NCBI GenBank assembly: GCA_002383165.1
Contig: DFXK01000009.1
Coordinates: forward strand, 92,775 to 156,774
From: Flavobacteriales bacterium UBA4110
GTDB taxonomy: Bacteria > Bacteroidota > Bacteroidia > Flavobacteriales > Weeksellaceae
Reading direction: 5' to 3'
DNA: 64,000 bases
The notes under the pieces are model-generated. The model was not told the DNA's origin. It was given only the letters and a program-made list of their open reading frames with translations, and made no database searches. Shown here piece after piece: positions 1-7,636 of the stretch. Each line of letters starts with the position of its first letter. Within the stretch, counting starts at the first letter, position 1. A program made the translations under genes and the position numbers.

Positions 1-558
1 AGGAGATGCTGTAGCAGCAGTAAGAGCTCCTAGTGCAGAACCTTGGATTACTGGAGAGTTATCACCGTCGAAATCATAAGTAGACAATAAGTCTCTCAAT
101 TCCATTTCTACTAGCTCTAACAATTCTGGATCATCTACCATATCAACTTTGTTCATGAAAACAACGATTCTAGGTACATTTACCTGACGGCAAAGTAGGA
201 TGTGCTCTCTAGTTTGTGGCATTGGACCATCTGTAGCAGCACATACAACGATAGCACCGTCCATCTGAGCAGCACCCGTTACCATGTTCTTTACATAATC
301 CGCGTGACCTGGACAGTCAACGTGAGCATAGTGTCTTTTTTCAGTTTCGTACTCGATGTGAGCAGTATTGATAGTAATACCTCTTTCTTTTTCTTCAGGA
401 GCAGAGTCAATTGCAGAGAAGTCTTTTTTCTCAGCAAGACCTTTGCTAGCTAATACAGCAGAAATAGCAGCTGTAAGAGTAGTTTTACCATGGTCAACGT
501 GACCAATAGTACCAATGTTCAAGTGTGGTTTTGAACGATTAAACGTTTCCTTTGCCAT
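1..558 (-). CDS. tuf: Elongation factor Tu, N-terminal part (runs off the window)
   Basis: EF-Tu is the GTPase that brings aminoacyl-tRNA to the ribosome. The reverse complement from the ATG at 558 reads MAKETFNRSKPHLNIGTIGH and continues through the P-loop GHVDHGKT, the switch-II DCPGH and the NKVD specificity motif. That is 186 codons, nearly the whole G domain; the rest lies beyond base 1. No interruption is seen. It is the last visible member of a minus-strand translation block (rpsU, xerC, hpf, four tRNAs, tuf) and has its own promoter-like elements about 45 bp upstream. Identity is certain; only the C-terminal part is unseen. Confidence 0.98.
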   Translation of the reverse strand, partial: MAKETFNRSKPHLNIGTIGHVDHGKTTLTAAISAVLASKGLAEKKDFSAIDSAPEEKERGITINTAHIEYETEKRHYAHVDCPGHADYVKNMVTGAAQMDGAIVVCAATDGPMPQTREHILLCRQVNVPRIVVFMNKVDMVDDPELLELVEMELRDLLSTYDFDGDNSPVIQGSALGALTAATASP

Positions 559-601
559 GATTTTAATATTTAATTTATTTAATATTGTTTTTTTCGGTCT
601 G

Positions 602-629
602 CAAATATAATGAATTTTTGAATATCAAA
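602..629 (-). promoter_or_regulatory. Promoter of tuf (Bacteroidota type)
   Basis: On the minus strand TTTG (629-626) is followed after 16 bases by TATATTTG (609-602), matching the Bacteroidota -33/-7 consensus TTTG and TAnnTTTG with a slightly short spacer. It lies about 44 bases before the tuf ATG, so tuf can be transcribed without the upstream tRNAs. Confidence 0.6.
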
Positions 630-752
630 AATTATTTTGAATAAAAAATAAAATTCTTATATCCAATTGTCAAATACAGATCAACCTATTTATTCTTAGG
701 CTGTGCAAATTTAAGGAAAATTTTGGATAAATAAAAGATTGTAAATCCAAGA

Positions 753-1168
753 TTGATTTTATCTCATAGATGTAAATTTGCTTTTGACATCAATCCTGAC
801 AACTCCACAGCGCTCGTTGCCGCTACTACAGAATCTAAAAATAATCTATACACCATTGACCTTAATACGGGTAAAGCCACCAACATTGGTAGTCTGACAC
901 AAAAAATTATTGATTTTACTATCCCGACTAACCCAGTAGCTTATGCCGTCGATAATTCCGACGCCCGTCAGATTTTTGACCCGAACAAGCCAGAGCCTGT
1001 TTCTAAAGCAATAACAGGACTACAAAATAATGAAAGTAAGCTTATCTTCTAGCCACTGTAGGCAGTGAACCGAAAATTTTCATTGTCAGTACAACTATTG
1101 GTTCAGCTACTGTGATGGCCAACTGTCCTAATGCGGTAAGAGGTTTTGCTGTAGAATTAGGATTTTAG
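753..1168 (+). pseudogene. Remnant of a DUF4394-domain protein gene
   Basis: Frame 1 (753-1052) encodes NNLYTIDLNTGKATNIGSL and NPVAYAVDNSD, the pattern of DUF4394 beta-propeller-like secreted proteins (from memory of the family). It has no proper start: the open frame opens at a TTG, with no signal peptide. It stops at 1050-1052, but the adjoining frame continues the same kind of sequence (ATVGSEPKIFIVSTTIGS...) to a stop at 1166-1168. This is therefore a 5'-truncated and frameshifted fragment of a larger gene, on the strand opposite to tuf and the tRNAs between which it sits. The family assignment is moderate; the broken state is clear. Confidence 0.65.
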
Positions 1169-1192
1169 AAAACTTAAAAGAATTAAAAAAAT

Positions 1193-1225
1193 AAGCCCCA
1201 GACAAAAATCTGTCTTGGGCTTTAT
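1193..1225 (+). terminator. Hairpin terminator, bidirectional
   Basis: AAGCCCCAGACA (1193-1204) pairs with TGTCTTGGGCTT (1211-1222) with one mismatch, with an A-run before and T's after. It closes the pseudogene remnant on the plus strand, and its opposite strand could terminate tRNA-array transcripts before they reach tuf. Confidence 0.6.
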
Positions 1226-1287
1226 TATGCTTTACAATAGTTAATAAACTGCTTAATAAAAAAATCCTGAATTGCTTCAGGACTTTG

Positions 1288-1359
1288 AGCCAACTACGGG
1301 ACTTGAACCCGTGACCTCTTCCTTACCAAGGAAGCACTCTACCGCTGAGCTAAGTCGGC
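1288..1359 (-). tRNA. tRNA-Thr (anticodon GGT)
   Basis: 72 nt. The reverse complement begins GCCGACT, pairing with AGTTGGC at the 3' end, and has the anticodon arm CTTCC-TTGGTAA-GGAAG and the T-loop GGTTCAAGTCC. CCA is not encoded. It is the last of four tRNAs transcribed toward tuf. Confidence 0.95.
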
Positions 1360-1402
1360 GTAAAAAAAAATCACATTCCGTGAGGTTTGTGATTTTTTTT
1401 TG

Positions 1403-1475
1403 AGCGGAAGACGGGGGTCGAACCCGCGACATTCAGCTTGGAAGGCTGACGCTCTACCAACTGAGCTACTTCCGC
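1403..1475 (-). tRNA. tRNA-Gly (anticodon TCC)
   Basis: 73 nt on the minus strand. Acceptor GCGGAAG pairs with CTTCCGC; the anticodon arm is TCAGC-CTTCCAA-GCTGA and the T-loop contains GGTTCGACCCC. It is the third member of the Thr-Tyr-Gly-Thr array. Confidence 0.95.
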
Positions 1476-1559
1476 ATTTTGTTTCCAAAAAGGTTGGTAA
1501 ACGAGTTTGCAAATTTAAAAATACTTTTTGAACCTGCAAATATTTCTTATTAAAAAAAG

Positions 1560-1640
1560 TGGGGAGAGCAGGATTCGAACCTACGTAGCCGAAGCAGCTG
1601 AGTTACAGTCAGCCCCATTTGACCGCTCTGGTATCTCCCC
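1560..1640 (-). tRNA. tRNA-Tyr (anticodon GTA)
   Basis: 81 nt class II tRNA. Acceptor GGGGAGA pairs with TCTCCCC, the anticodon loop contains CTGTAAC, and the long variable arm CTGCTTCGGC is characteristic of bacterial tRNA-Tyr. It is the second member of the array. Confidence 0.95.
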
Positions 1641-1657
1641 GATACTTTATATAATAG

Positions 1658-1731
1658 AGCCTCCAGAGGGATTCGAACCCACGACCCCGAGATTACAAAT
1701 CACGTGCTCTGGCCAACTGAGCTATGGAGGC
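1658..1731 (-). tRNA. tRNA-Thr (anticodon TGT)
   Basis: 74 nt. Acceptor GCCTCCA pairs with TGGAGGC; the anticodon loop is TTTGTAA (anticodon TGT). The anticodon stem CGTGA/TCTCG contains a T-T opposition in its middle pair. It is the first tRNA of the array, directly behind the promoter at 1789-1820. Confidence 0.93.
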
Positions 1732-1788
1732 AAATAGATTTCAAAAGAACTTTCTTTCTGCGCTGCGGTTACTTCCGTTTTGCGAGTG

Positions 1789-1820
1789 CAAATATGAGAC
1801 ACTTTTTTGAAATCTACAAA
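1789..1820 (-). promoter_or_regulatory. Promoter of the Thr-Tyr-Gly-Thr tRNA array
   Basis: On the minus strand TTTG (1820-1817), 20 bases, then CATATTTG (1796-1789). This fits the Bacteroidota -33/-7 consensus apart from CA for TA. It lies about 58 bases before the first tRNA, between hpf and the array. Confidence 0.6.
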
Positions 1821-1850
1821 TATTTTTATAAAAAAATTTCAATTATTTTT

Positions 1851-2141
1851 CTATGCCAACTCTTTTTTCTTGATTAACAGTTTCTTAGCCGTATCGACAC
1901 TTTCATCCAAACTTTCCTCAAAACTGGCACCAGTCTTCTTAACGACTATATCATTCCCTGGAATTTTTACTACGAGCTCTATGGTTTTATTGTTTTTATC
2001 GGAAGTGTTTTCTACTTTAAGATACACTGCAACCTCAACTATTTTATCATAAAATGTTTCTAGTTTGCTCAATTTTTTTTCAATTCTGTCTTTCAACGGT
2101 TCGTGCGGTGTAACACCTACAGTCTGAATTGTGATTTTCAT
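1851..2141 (-). CDS. hpf: Ribosome hibernation-promoting factor, short HPF/RaiA family
   Basis: 96 residues starting MKITIQTVGVTPHEPLKDRI. HPF/RaiA proteins bind the decoding region of the 30S subunit and silence ribosomes in stationary phase. The beta-alpha-beta-beta-beta-alpha fold is suggested by the N-terminal strand, the helix carrying DRIEKKLSKLETF, then VAVYLKV and a C-terminal acidic-to-basic helix ending in KKLLIKKKEL. At this length it is the short form without the dimerising C-terminal domain of long HPF. It lies 57 bp behind xerC, downstream of rpsU and upstream of the tRNAs, consistent with a translation and growth-control block. Confidence 0.93.
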   Translation of the reverse strand: MKITIQTVGVTPHEPLKDRIEKKLSKLETFYDKIVEVAVYLKVENTSDKNNKTIELVVKIPGNDIVVKKTGASFEESLDESVDTAKKLLIKKKELA

Positions 2142-2198
2142 AATGCGTAATTTAAATGGTTTAACAATTAAAAATTATAGAAATTATTCCATATACTA

Positions 2199-3089
2199 TT
2201 ATTCCTTGTCTGGTTTTTTCATTCTAGGATGAGCGTTATTATAAGCTTTCTTTAGTTCTTCTATATTTGCATTCGTATAAACCTGCGTACTTGCAAGGCT
2301 AGAATGTCCCATTATTTTCTGAACCTTGGAGATCTCTGCCCCACCATTCAAGACGTGCGTCGCAAATGTATGTCTGAGAATATGCGGACTTCTTTTCTGC
2401 TTAGAAGTGACTATACTAAAGTACTTATTAACTACTAAATAAACAAACTTTTCGCCCAGTTTTTTACCTTTTTTGTTAACGAAAAAATATTTCTGATTTT
2501 CTGTGTCTGGCATTCTAATATCCAGATAAACTTTCATCTCTGACATCAAACTATCAGATATTGGGATAACTCTTGCTTTATTTCCTTTACCTATGACAAA
2601 GATTTCTTTTTTGGAAAAGTCCACATTCGAGTACAGAAGATTACAAAGCTCCGATTTACGGATGCCGGTCTGGTAAAGCGTTTCGATGATAAGTTTTTCG
2701 AGAAGTGTTATTTGCCCTTTATCTTCTACTTTGGTTTTAATAGATTCCATTTCGTCTTCGGAAAAAGGAATGCGCTTTTCTGGATAAAATTTTAATGAAT
2801 CAATCGTTTCCATAGGTGATACTTCGATCTCGCCCAATCTGAGCAAGAACATATAAAAACTACGTAATGATGAGAGCTTTCTATTGATACTTCTTTTGCT
2901 TATACCAGATTGACTGAGCTCCGCAATAAAATTTTTAATAACTTTTTTGTGAACGTGAACAACATCTTCTGACGATTCTGTTTTCAAAACGAAATTTGAA
3001 AAATCAGCTAAATCTTTTTTGTAGTTGGTAACGGTATGAGGAGAATATCTTTTTTCTACTTCTATATAATCCAGGAATCGTTCTATCAT
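2199..3089 (-). CDS. xerC: Tyrosine recombinase XerC/XerD family
   Basis: 296 residues, the normal length of chromosomal Xer recombinases that resolve chromosome dimers at dif. The N-terminal SAM-like core-binding domain (about 1-90) begins with the typical DYIEVEKRYSPHTVTNY. In the catalytic domain the residues are visible: R144 (TGIRKSEL), H236 and R239 (PHILRH), H262 (GHSSL) and the nucleophile Y271 (STQVYTN). It sits between rpsU and hpf with no att-like repeats or cargo genes, so a housekeeping role is likelier than an integrase of a mobile element. Whether it is the XerC or the XerD partner cannot be decided from one sequence. Confidence 0.9.
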   Translation of the reverse strand: MIERFLDYIEVEKRYSPHTVTNYKKDLADFSNFVLKTESSEDVVHVHKKVIKNFIAELSQSGISKRSINRKLSSLRSFYMFLLRLGEIEVSPMETIDSLKFYPEKRIPFSEDEMESIKTKVEDKGQITLLEKLIIETLYQTGIRKSELCNLLYSNVDFSKKEIFVIGKGNKARVIPISDSLMSEMKVYLDIRMPDTENQKYFFVNKKGKKLGEKFVYLVVNKYFSIVTSKQKRSPHILRHTFATHVLNGGAEISKVQKIMGHSSLASTQVYTNANIEELKKAYNNAHPRMKKPDKE

Positions 3090-3103
3090 ATGTATACAAA
3101 TGC

Positions 3104-3142
3104 AAAATCACTTCCAAATATAGAAATTCGGAAGTGATTTTT
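3104..3142 (-). terminator. Hairpin between rpsU and xerC
   Basis: AAAATCACTTCC (3104-3115) pairs with GGAAGTGATTTT (3130-3141), an 11 to 12 bp stem with a 14-base loop. On the minus strand it follows the rpsU stop by about 25 bases and ends GATTTTGC, a weak T-tract; partial termination is likely. Confidence 0.5.
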
Positions 3143-3165
3143 ATTATGTTTTGCTAAAAAGAACC

Positions 3166-3363
3166 TTAAGCTTGTTCTTCTTTGCTCAAGTTTCTTTGCT
3201 TGTGAGCTGCTTTTAATTTCGCTTGTCTGAAAGTTACAGAAGGCTTGATGAATTGTTGTCTAGCTCTAAGCTCTTTTACAACTCTTGTTTTGTCAAATTT
3301 TCTTTTGTACTTTTTTAAAGCTCTGTCGATAGACTCTCCGTCTTTTACTGGAATTATTAACAT
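3166..3363 (-). CDS. rpsU: Small ribosomal subunit protein bS21
   Basis: 65 residues, MLIIPVKDGESIDRALKKYK, with the typical bS21 body of basic helices (KRKFDKTRVVKELRARQQF) and a lysine-rich tail. bS21 is a late-binding 30S protein near the anti-Shine-Dalgarno end of 16S rRNA. In Bacteroidota, which use few Shine-Dalgarno sequences, bS21 is reported to help hide the 16S tail. It is first in the minus-strand run rpsU-xerC-hpf. Confidence 0.96.
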   Translation of the reverse strand: MLIIPVKDGESIDRALKKYKRKFDKTRVVKELRARQQFIKPSVTFRQAKLKAAHKQRNLSKEEQA

Positions 3364-3896
3364 ATTTTACATCTCATTTTGAAGTGCAAAAATAGTAATT
3401 ATTTCTTAATTTGCAAATTTTAAAAGATAATTTCAGAGAAATTTTTTAATTCATCTTTGAACAGATAATAAATGTATAGAATTTTCTAAACATTAGAAAA
3501 AGCCTTTAAGTTTTCGTAAACGTGATTATGCTCAGAAAAAGGATTATTAAAATTAACGATATTTTATTGAAACTTCGGAAGAATGACAAATTATATATTA
3601 TCGACTTACCCTTTTGCTTAATATTTGGGAAGCTTCCATTCGTAAAAGTTGGCATAACATACACCCTTCGACAAGCTCAGGTTCACAGCTCGAATACTAA
3701 CCGCAATTATTTAATTTTGTCAGGTTCAGAATGTAGAAACTGTTATAAGTGAAAGAGATAGGTCTATTCTATTATTATGCAAATGTTGTTGGGTTGACAA
3801 AGCCCTAGCCCCGATAGGAACGGCATCCTTTTTCTTTTTTTGCTAAAAAAGAAAAAGATATAGTGGATAGCGGGATTAAGCTTCAAAAAATTTCTA
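3364..3896. other. Non-coding region between rpsU and pdhB
   Basis: About 530 bp without a credible gene; the two open frames here lack start context and family resemblance. It contains the palindromic element CCTTCGACAAGCTCAGG around 3666-3682 and a dispersed hairpin repeat at 3801-3882. The first 200 bp are AT-rich and should carry the rpsU promoter, but I could not fix its elements. Confidence 0.6.
3801..3882 (+). repeat. Dispersed hairpin repeat, family A copy 1
   Basis: Layout: CCCTAGCCCCGATAGGAACG, GGCATCC, then TTTTTCTTTTTTTGC...AAAAAAGAAAAAG forming a hairpin, then ATATAGTGGATAGCGGGATT. The same order of blocks recurs at 23070-23181 and, inverted, at 57407-57516, with partial copies at 15179-15315 and 20363-20442. 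Confidence 0.75.
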
Positions 3897-3930
3897 AAAA
3901 AAAACTCCCGAATTCGTTCGGGAGTTTTTA
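3897..3930 (-). terminator. Terminator of pdhB
   Basis: ACTCCCGAA (3904-3912), loop TTCG, TTCGGGAGT (3917-3925), with A's before and T's after. It begins 4 bp after the pdhB stop on the minus strand and has a classic T-tract there. Confidence 0.9.
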
Positions 3931-3933
3931 GTT

Positions 3934-4917
3934 TTATGCTTTGATATACATTGCATTTTTGATTTCTTCTTTTACTTTTTCCAACTTCGGGAACCACGCT
4001 TCAAATAATGGTGCTGAATAAGGCGCAGGTGCGTCTGGCGTAGTGATTCTCTTGATTGGTGCATCCAGATAATCGAATGCTTTCTGCTGCACCATATAAG
4101 TGATCTCTGATGCTACAGAAGCAAATGGCCAAGCTTCTTCCAGAATTACCAGTCTGTTGGTTTTCTTAACAGATTCCAGCACTGTATCATAATCCAATGG
4201 GCGAACGGTTCTCAAGTCGATTACTTCTACAGAAATCCCTTCTTTTTCAAGATCTGCGGCTGCTTGAAGTGCAAGTTTCATAATCTTGCCGAAAGAAACC
4301 AAAGTAACATCTTTACCTTCTTTCTTGATATCAGCCTTCCCGATTGGGATGTAATATTCTTCTTCTGGGATTTCCATTTTGTCTCCATACATCTGCTCAG
4401 ATTCCATAAAGATCACTGGATCATTATCCTGGATTGCTGTTTTCAGAAGTCCTTTTGCATCGTATGGATTGGAAGGCACTACTACTTTCAGTCCAGGGCA
4501 GTTGGCATACCAGCTTTCGAAAGCCTGAGAATGTGTTGCTCCCAACTGACCGGCAGAAGCTGTTGGCCCACGGAAAACCGCAGGGCAGTTCCACTGACCA
4601 CCACTCATCTGATAGATTTTTGCAGCATTATTAATAATCTGATCAATAGCCACCATCGAGAAGTTGAATGTCATAAACTCTACTATCGGACGGTTACCAT
4701 TCATTGCAGCTCCCACAGCGATACCTGTAAAACCAAGTTCGGCAATTGGTGCGTCTATGATTCTTTTAGGTCCGAATTCGTCCAGCATTCCTTTGGAAGC
4801 TTTGTAAGCACCGTTATATTCGGCCACTTCCTCACCTACAAGAAATATGGATTCGTCTTTGCGCATTTCCTCACTCATAGCCTGAGCGATCACTTCACGA
4901 AATGTATATTCTTTCAT
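3934..4917 (-). CDS. pdhB: Pyruvate dehydrogenase E1 component, beta subunit
   Basis: 327 residues. With the alpha subunit it forms the thiamine-diphosphate-dependent E1 that decarboxylates pyruvate for the acetyl-CoA-forming complex. It starts MKEYTFREVIAQAMSEEM and contains the family signatures GEEVAEYNGAYKASKGM, RIIDAPIAELGFTGIAVGAA and EFMTFNFSMVAIDQI, plus the C-terminal transketolase-C domain with LRTVRPLD and LEEAWP. Length is standard for the two-chain E1 type. The alpha subunit and E2/E3 genes are not adjacent: pdhB stands alone between non-coding DNA and a DUF2147 gene. A branched-chain 2-oxoacid E1-beta is a weaker alternative. Confidence 0.92.
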   Translation of the reverse strand: MKEYTFREVIAQAMSEEMRKDESIFLVGEEVAEYNGAYKASKGMLDEFGPKRIIDAPIAELGFTGIAVGAAMNGNRPIVEFMTFNFSMVAIDQIINNAAKIYQMSGGQWNCPAVFRGPTASAGQLGATHSQAFESWYANCPGLKVVVPSNPYDAKGLLKTAIQDNDPVIFMESEQMYGDKMEIPEEEYYIPIGKADIKKEGKDVTLVSFGKIMKLALQAAADLEKEGISVEVIDLRTVRPLDYDTVLESVKKTNRLVILEEAWPFASVASEITYMVQQKAFDYLDAPIKRITTPDAPAPYSAPLFEAWFPKLEKVKEEIKNAMYIKA

Positions 4918-4979
4918 TTTGAAACTGTTCTTTTAAAATTGAAGTACAAAAGTATTAATTTTTTTATTATTCGCATAAC

Positions 4980-5006
4980 AAAAAAGGCTTCCGAATGGAA
5001 GCCTGT
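4980..5006 (-). terminator. Terminator of the DUF2147 gene
   Basis: AGGCTTCC, loop GAAT, GGAAGCCT, about 20 bp after the stop on the minus strand; the minus-strand transcript ends in a run of T's. Confidence 0.85.
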
Positions 5007-5025
5007 AATTTATCATTAAACCAGA

Positions 5026-5445
5026 TTAATCAACTTTTTGCCAAGTCTGGGTTCTACCAATAATAGAAATCCCCATATAACCTCTTACATTCAGTTTATT
5101 TCCGTCTCTAGTAATCGTACATTTATAAGATTTTCCGTTCTTAGGATCTGTGATTGAACCTCCTGTGAACTCATCCCCTTCTTTTTTCAGTCCGCGGATA
5201 ATTTCCATGCCTACCAGTGGTTTATTTTTCCTATCATCTTTACATGCAATGCAGTTTGCGTGTTCTGGCTTTATCAAGAGTTGTGAGATTTTCCCATAAT
5301 ATTTCCCATCCGCTTTTTTCCATACCTCTACGATGGATTTTGCTTTTCCAGTTTCATCATCAATTGTTTTCCATTTTCCTTCAATCTGTGCAAATGAAAG
5401 AACACCGATAAATGATAAGGCAAATGCTAATAATACTTTGTTCAT
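5026..5445 (-). CDS. Secreted DUF2147 family protein
   Basis: 139 residues. The N-terminal signal peptide MNKVLLAFALSFIGVLSFAQ ends at a typical flavobacterial FAQ site. The mature part begins IEGKWKTIDDETGKAKSIVEV and holds GKISQLL, CIACKDD, GMEIIRGLK and WQKVD at the end, the pattern of DUF2147 (one small lipocalin-like beta barrel). Two cysteines in NCIACKD could form a disulfide or bind metal. Function is unknown in the family; export to periplasm or surface is expected. It is monocistronic, followed by its own terminator. Confidence 0.85.
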   Translation of the reverse strand: MNKVLLAFALSFIGVLSFAQIEGKWKTIDDETGKAKSIVEVWKKADGKYYGKISQLLIKPEHANCIACKDDRKNKPLVGMEIIRGLKKEGDEFTGGSITDPKNGKSYKCTITRDGNKLNVRGYMGISIIGRTQTWQKVD

Positions 5446-5607
5446 TGTCTTTTATTTTAAGTTGTTTGTTTTTGATTATGAATCTCTGTTAACGTTAAAT
5501 TAACATTGATAAAAATATAAATTAATTTTAAACATACAATATTTTTTTGCTATCCAAAGCATAAATATAGCAAGACAAGCGATCATTTAGATTTTAAACG
5601 GTTGAAA

Positions 5608-7527
5608 TCAATACAATTTTCTGTTGATCACCCGCTCCATATAATCCTGATACCAGCCTTTCACTTTTTCAATTCCCAATTTTTGTTCGTCAGTGAGTTT
5701 TTTATGAATTAGGTTTTTAGAAAGGGCCAAATCTGTCTTATCATAGATTCCTGTGACGTCCTTTCCATTAAAAGTGTAAATAAAATTCCCGATGATCATC
5801 TGCTCCTGAATTGAGTCAGAATTAACAATGATATAACTTTCATTCTTTCCAGATATAAGACTTCTGCCCCAACTTCGGATTTTTTTGTTATAACCTATGA
5901 GATCAGCCAAAGTTGGGTAAATATCAATCTGCTGTGCAAAACTTGCATCTACACCTTTCAGATTATACTTTGGATTGGGCGAGAAAAATAATATAGGAAT
6001 TGCAAACCGGTTCATCGTCTTCAGGTATTCCGGATATTGGATTTGATTGGTGTGATCTGCGGTAATTACAAAAATAGTATTGTTGTACCACGGTTGCTTT
6101 TTGGCGGTTTCAAAAAACTTCTTCAGAGCATAATCCGTATATCTTATGGGTGCATGGATTTGCAATGGACCGGGCTTGATTGTATTCTGATATTTTTCCG
6201 GAATCTTGAATGGATCATGCGAAGATGCGGAGAACAGTGTTGCCATAAATGGCTGTTTTTTTCCAATATTCTTCGCAAAATACTGGAAAAACGGTTCGTC
6301 CCAGATTGCCCAGATTCCATCAAAATCATCATCATTATTATATTCGTTTTTTCCGTAATAATGTTTAAAGCCTAGAATGTTACCAAAACCCTGAAAGCCC
6401 ATGGAGCCATTTGGTGCTCCGTGATAGAAGCTGGTGTCATAGCCCATCTCATTACAAACCGAAACAATGGACTGAATTTTCTGATTAGAATATGGCGAAC
6501 TGGTAAAAGCATCCGTAAGGCTGGGAATTCCTGCCAAAACCGAACTCATCCCGTGGATTGACTGTCTGCCGTTTGCAAATGCGTTGGTGAAAATCAGACT
6601 CTCATTGGCTAGACTATCCACAAATGGTGTATAGGAAACAAAATCTTTGATGTCGGTATTCTTATTAAAAGCGCCAGAATATTCTTTTGCAAAGCTTTCC
6701 ATAATAAAAATCACAACGTTTGGCTTCTGCTCCACTTCATTCTGATAAAGCTTATAAGGTTTGATTTCTTTTTGTATAAAAGCTTCGCTAACAAAATGAA
6801 CCAATTTAAAATTATTGGTATTAATGGTTCTTAAAAATGAAAAAACACTGTTCAGCACGAGATTGGCTTGCTGAGGATTAGTTACGTGTTTATTAGCATC
6901 GACTAGATTAATTGGTCTTGTAGAATGTTTAAAATCACCTCGGATTCCGCCAACAGCAAGTGTGGCGATAATACAAAGACTAACTACAGAAGAAACAAAA
7001 TAAACAACAAGATTAGTCGGTCTCTCTTCTTTAATCTTTACTTTTTTATAAAGAAAAACCCAAGTAACCAAAATAAGAACAAACCAAATAAATACGAAAG
7101 GATGTTGCAGCAATGCGTTGAAAAAAACCTTCCAAAGATTGTTTTCATTTTTGCCGACTTCTAAAGCAGCCGATGTCAATCTTGCCTGGCTGAATCTGAA
7201 ATAGATAATATCTCCAAAGTTCATAGAAATAGCTATTCCATTGGTAATAAAATACCAGTAGAACAGAAATTTCTGATATGATTTTTTTGTGTTAATGGTA
7301 AGTGGAAGAATACTAAGCAGAATAAAAACAGCATTGATGTAAAGAATTGCGGTTGTATCAAACGCAGTTCCATAATATGCGAGACTGAAATATTCCGAGA
7401 TACCATTAACTTTTATAAGATCACTGTTGAAAAACCAAAATAACAGCCTGGCTGTCTGGTAAAAGAAAAAAACCAGAAATAACCTGTAAATCAAGGCAAC
7501 GAGTTCTTGCCGTCTCCAATTGTTCAT
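5608..7527 (-). CDS. LTA synthase-like membrane sulfatase/phosphotransferase
   Basis: 639 residues. Five N-terminal hydrophobic segments (roughly 12-34, 46-77, 88-104, 143-160, 174-195) precede an extracytoplasmic alkaline-phosphatase-superfamily domain. That domain has a metal ligand in VVIFIMESF (E277), the probable nucleophile in NGRQSIHG (S323, where LtaS has Thr) and the metal-binding FVITADHT near 485-492. Relatives transfer phosphoglycerol or phosphoethanolamine onto envelope polymers. A Gram-negative flavobacterium makes no lipoteichoic acid, so the acceptor is unknown, perhaps lipid A or a glycan. It is divergent from pssA, whose phosphatidylserine could feed phosphatidylethanolamine as donor (inference). 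The ATG lies just after a -7 element, so the transcript may be leaderless. Confidence 0.85.
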   Translation of the reverse strand: MNNWRRQELVALIYRLFLVFFFYQTARLLFWFFNSDLIKVNGISEYFSLAYYGTAFDTTAILYINAVFILLSILPLTINTKKSYQKFLFYWYFITNGIAISMNFGDIIYFRFSQARLTSAALEVGKNENNLWKVFFNALLQHPFVFIWFVLILVTWVFLYKKVKIKEERPTNLVVYFVSSVVSLCIIATLAVGGIRGDFKHSTRPINLVDANKHVTNPQQANLVLNSVFSFLRTINTNNFKLVHFVSEAFIQKEIKPYKLYQNEVEQKPNVVIFIMESFAKEYSGAFNKNTDIKDFVSYTPFVDSLANESLIFTNAFANGRQSIHGMSSVLAGIPSLTDAFTSSPYSNQKIQSIVSVCNEMGYDTSFYHGAPNGSMGFQGFGNILGFKHYYGKNEYNNDDDFDGIWAIWDEPFFQYFAKNIGKKQPFMATLFSASSHDPFKIPEKYQNTIKPGPLQIHAPIRYTDYALKKFFETAKKQPWYNNTIFVITADHTNQIQYPEYLKTMNRFAIPILFFSPNPKYNLKGVDASFAQQIDIYPTLADLIGYNKKIRSWGRSLISGKNESYIIVNSDSIQEQMIIGNFIYTFNGKDVTGIYDKTDLALSKNLIHKKLTDEQKLGIEKVKGWYQDYMERVINRKLY

Positions 7528-7531
7528 CGTG

Positions 7532-7558
7532 CAAAATTACAAAAAGATAGAGGTTGCA
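7532..7558 (-). promoter_or_regulatory. Promoter of the LTA synthase-like gene
   Basis: Minus strand TTG (7558-7556), 16 bases, TAATTTTG (7539-7532). The gene's ATG (7527-7525) begins only 4 bases after the -7 element, leaving almost no 5' untranslated region. Confidence 0.5.
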
Positions 7559-7624
7559 AGTGGCAAGTTGCAAGTTTTTCTTCACGCGTCTTAACTTCAG
7601 CCATCCATCAACCGACAATTTTCT

Positions 7625-7632
7625 TACTTTTG
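7625..7632 (+). promoter_or_regulatory. Promoter -7 element of pssA
   Basis: TACTTTTG matches TAnnTTTG. The pssA ATG is at 7637-7639, so the predicted transcript start nearly coincides with the start codon. No good -33 element is seen at 17 to 21 bases upstream. Confidence 0.45.
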
Positions 7633-7636
7633 TGAT

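Noticed and set aside
2199..3089. Tyrosine recombinase next to tRNA genes as sign of an integrated element
   Set aside because: No direct repeats of tRNA 3' ends, no cargo or phage genes, and the neighbours rpsU and hpf are core genes; it fits housekeeping Xer.
3522..3752. 76-codon frame in the rpsU-pdhB gap
   Set aside because: No promoter, no family, and it runs through the CCTTCGACAAGCTCAGG repeat.
4264..5019. 251-codon open frame on the plus strand
   Set aside because: It is antisense to pdhB, whose frame has full family signatures; the antisense product is Cys/His/Phe-rich with no domain.
5608..7527. Lipoteichoic acid synthase proper
   Set aside because: Gram-negative context lacks lipoteichoic acid; only the fold and active-site pattern are supported, so the substrate is left open.
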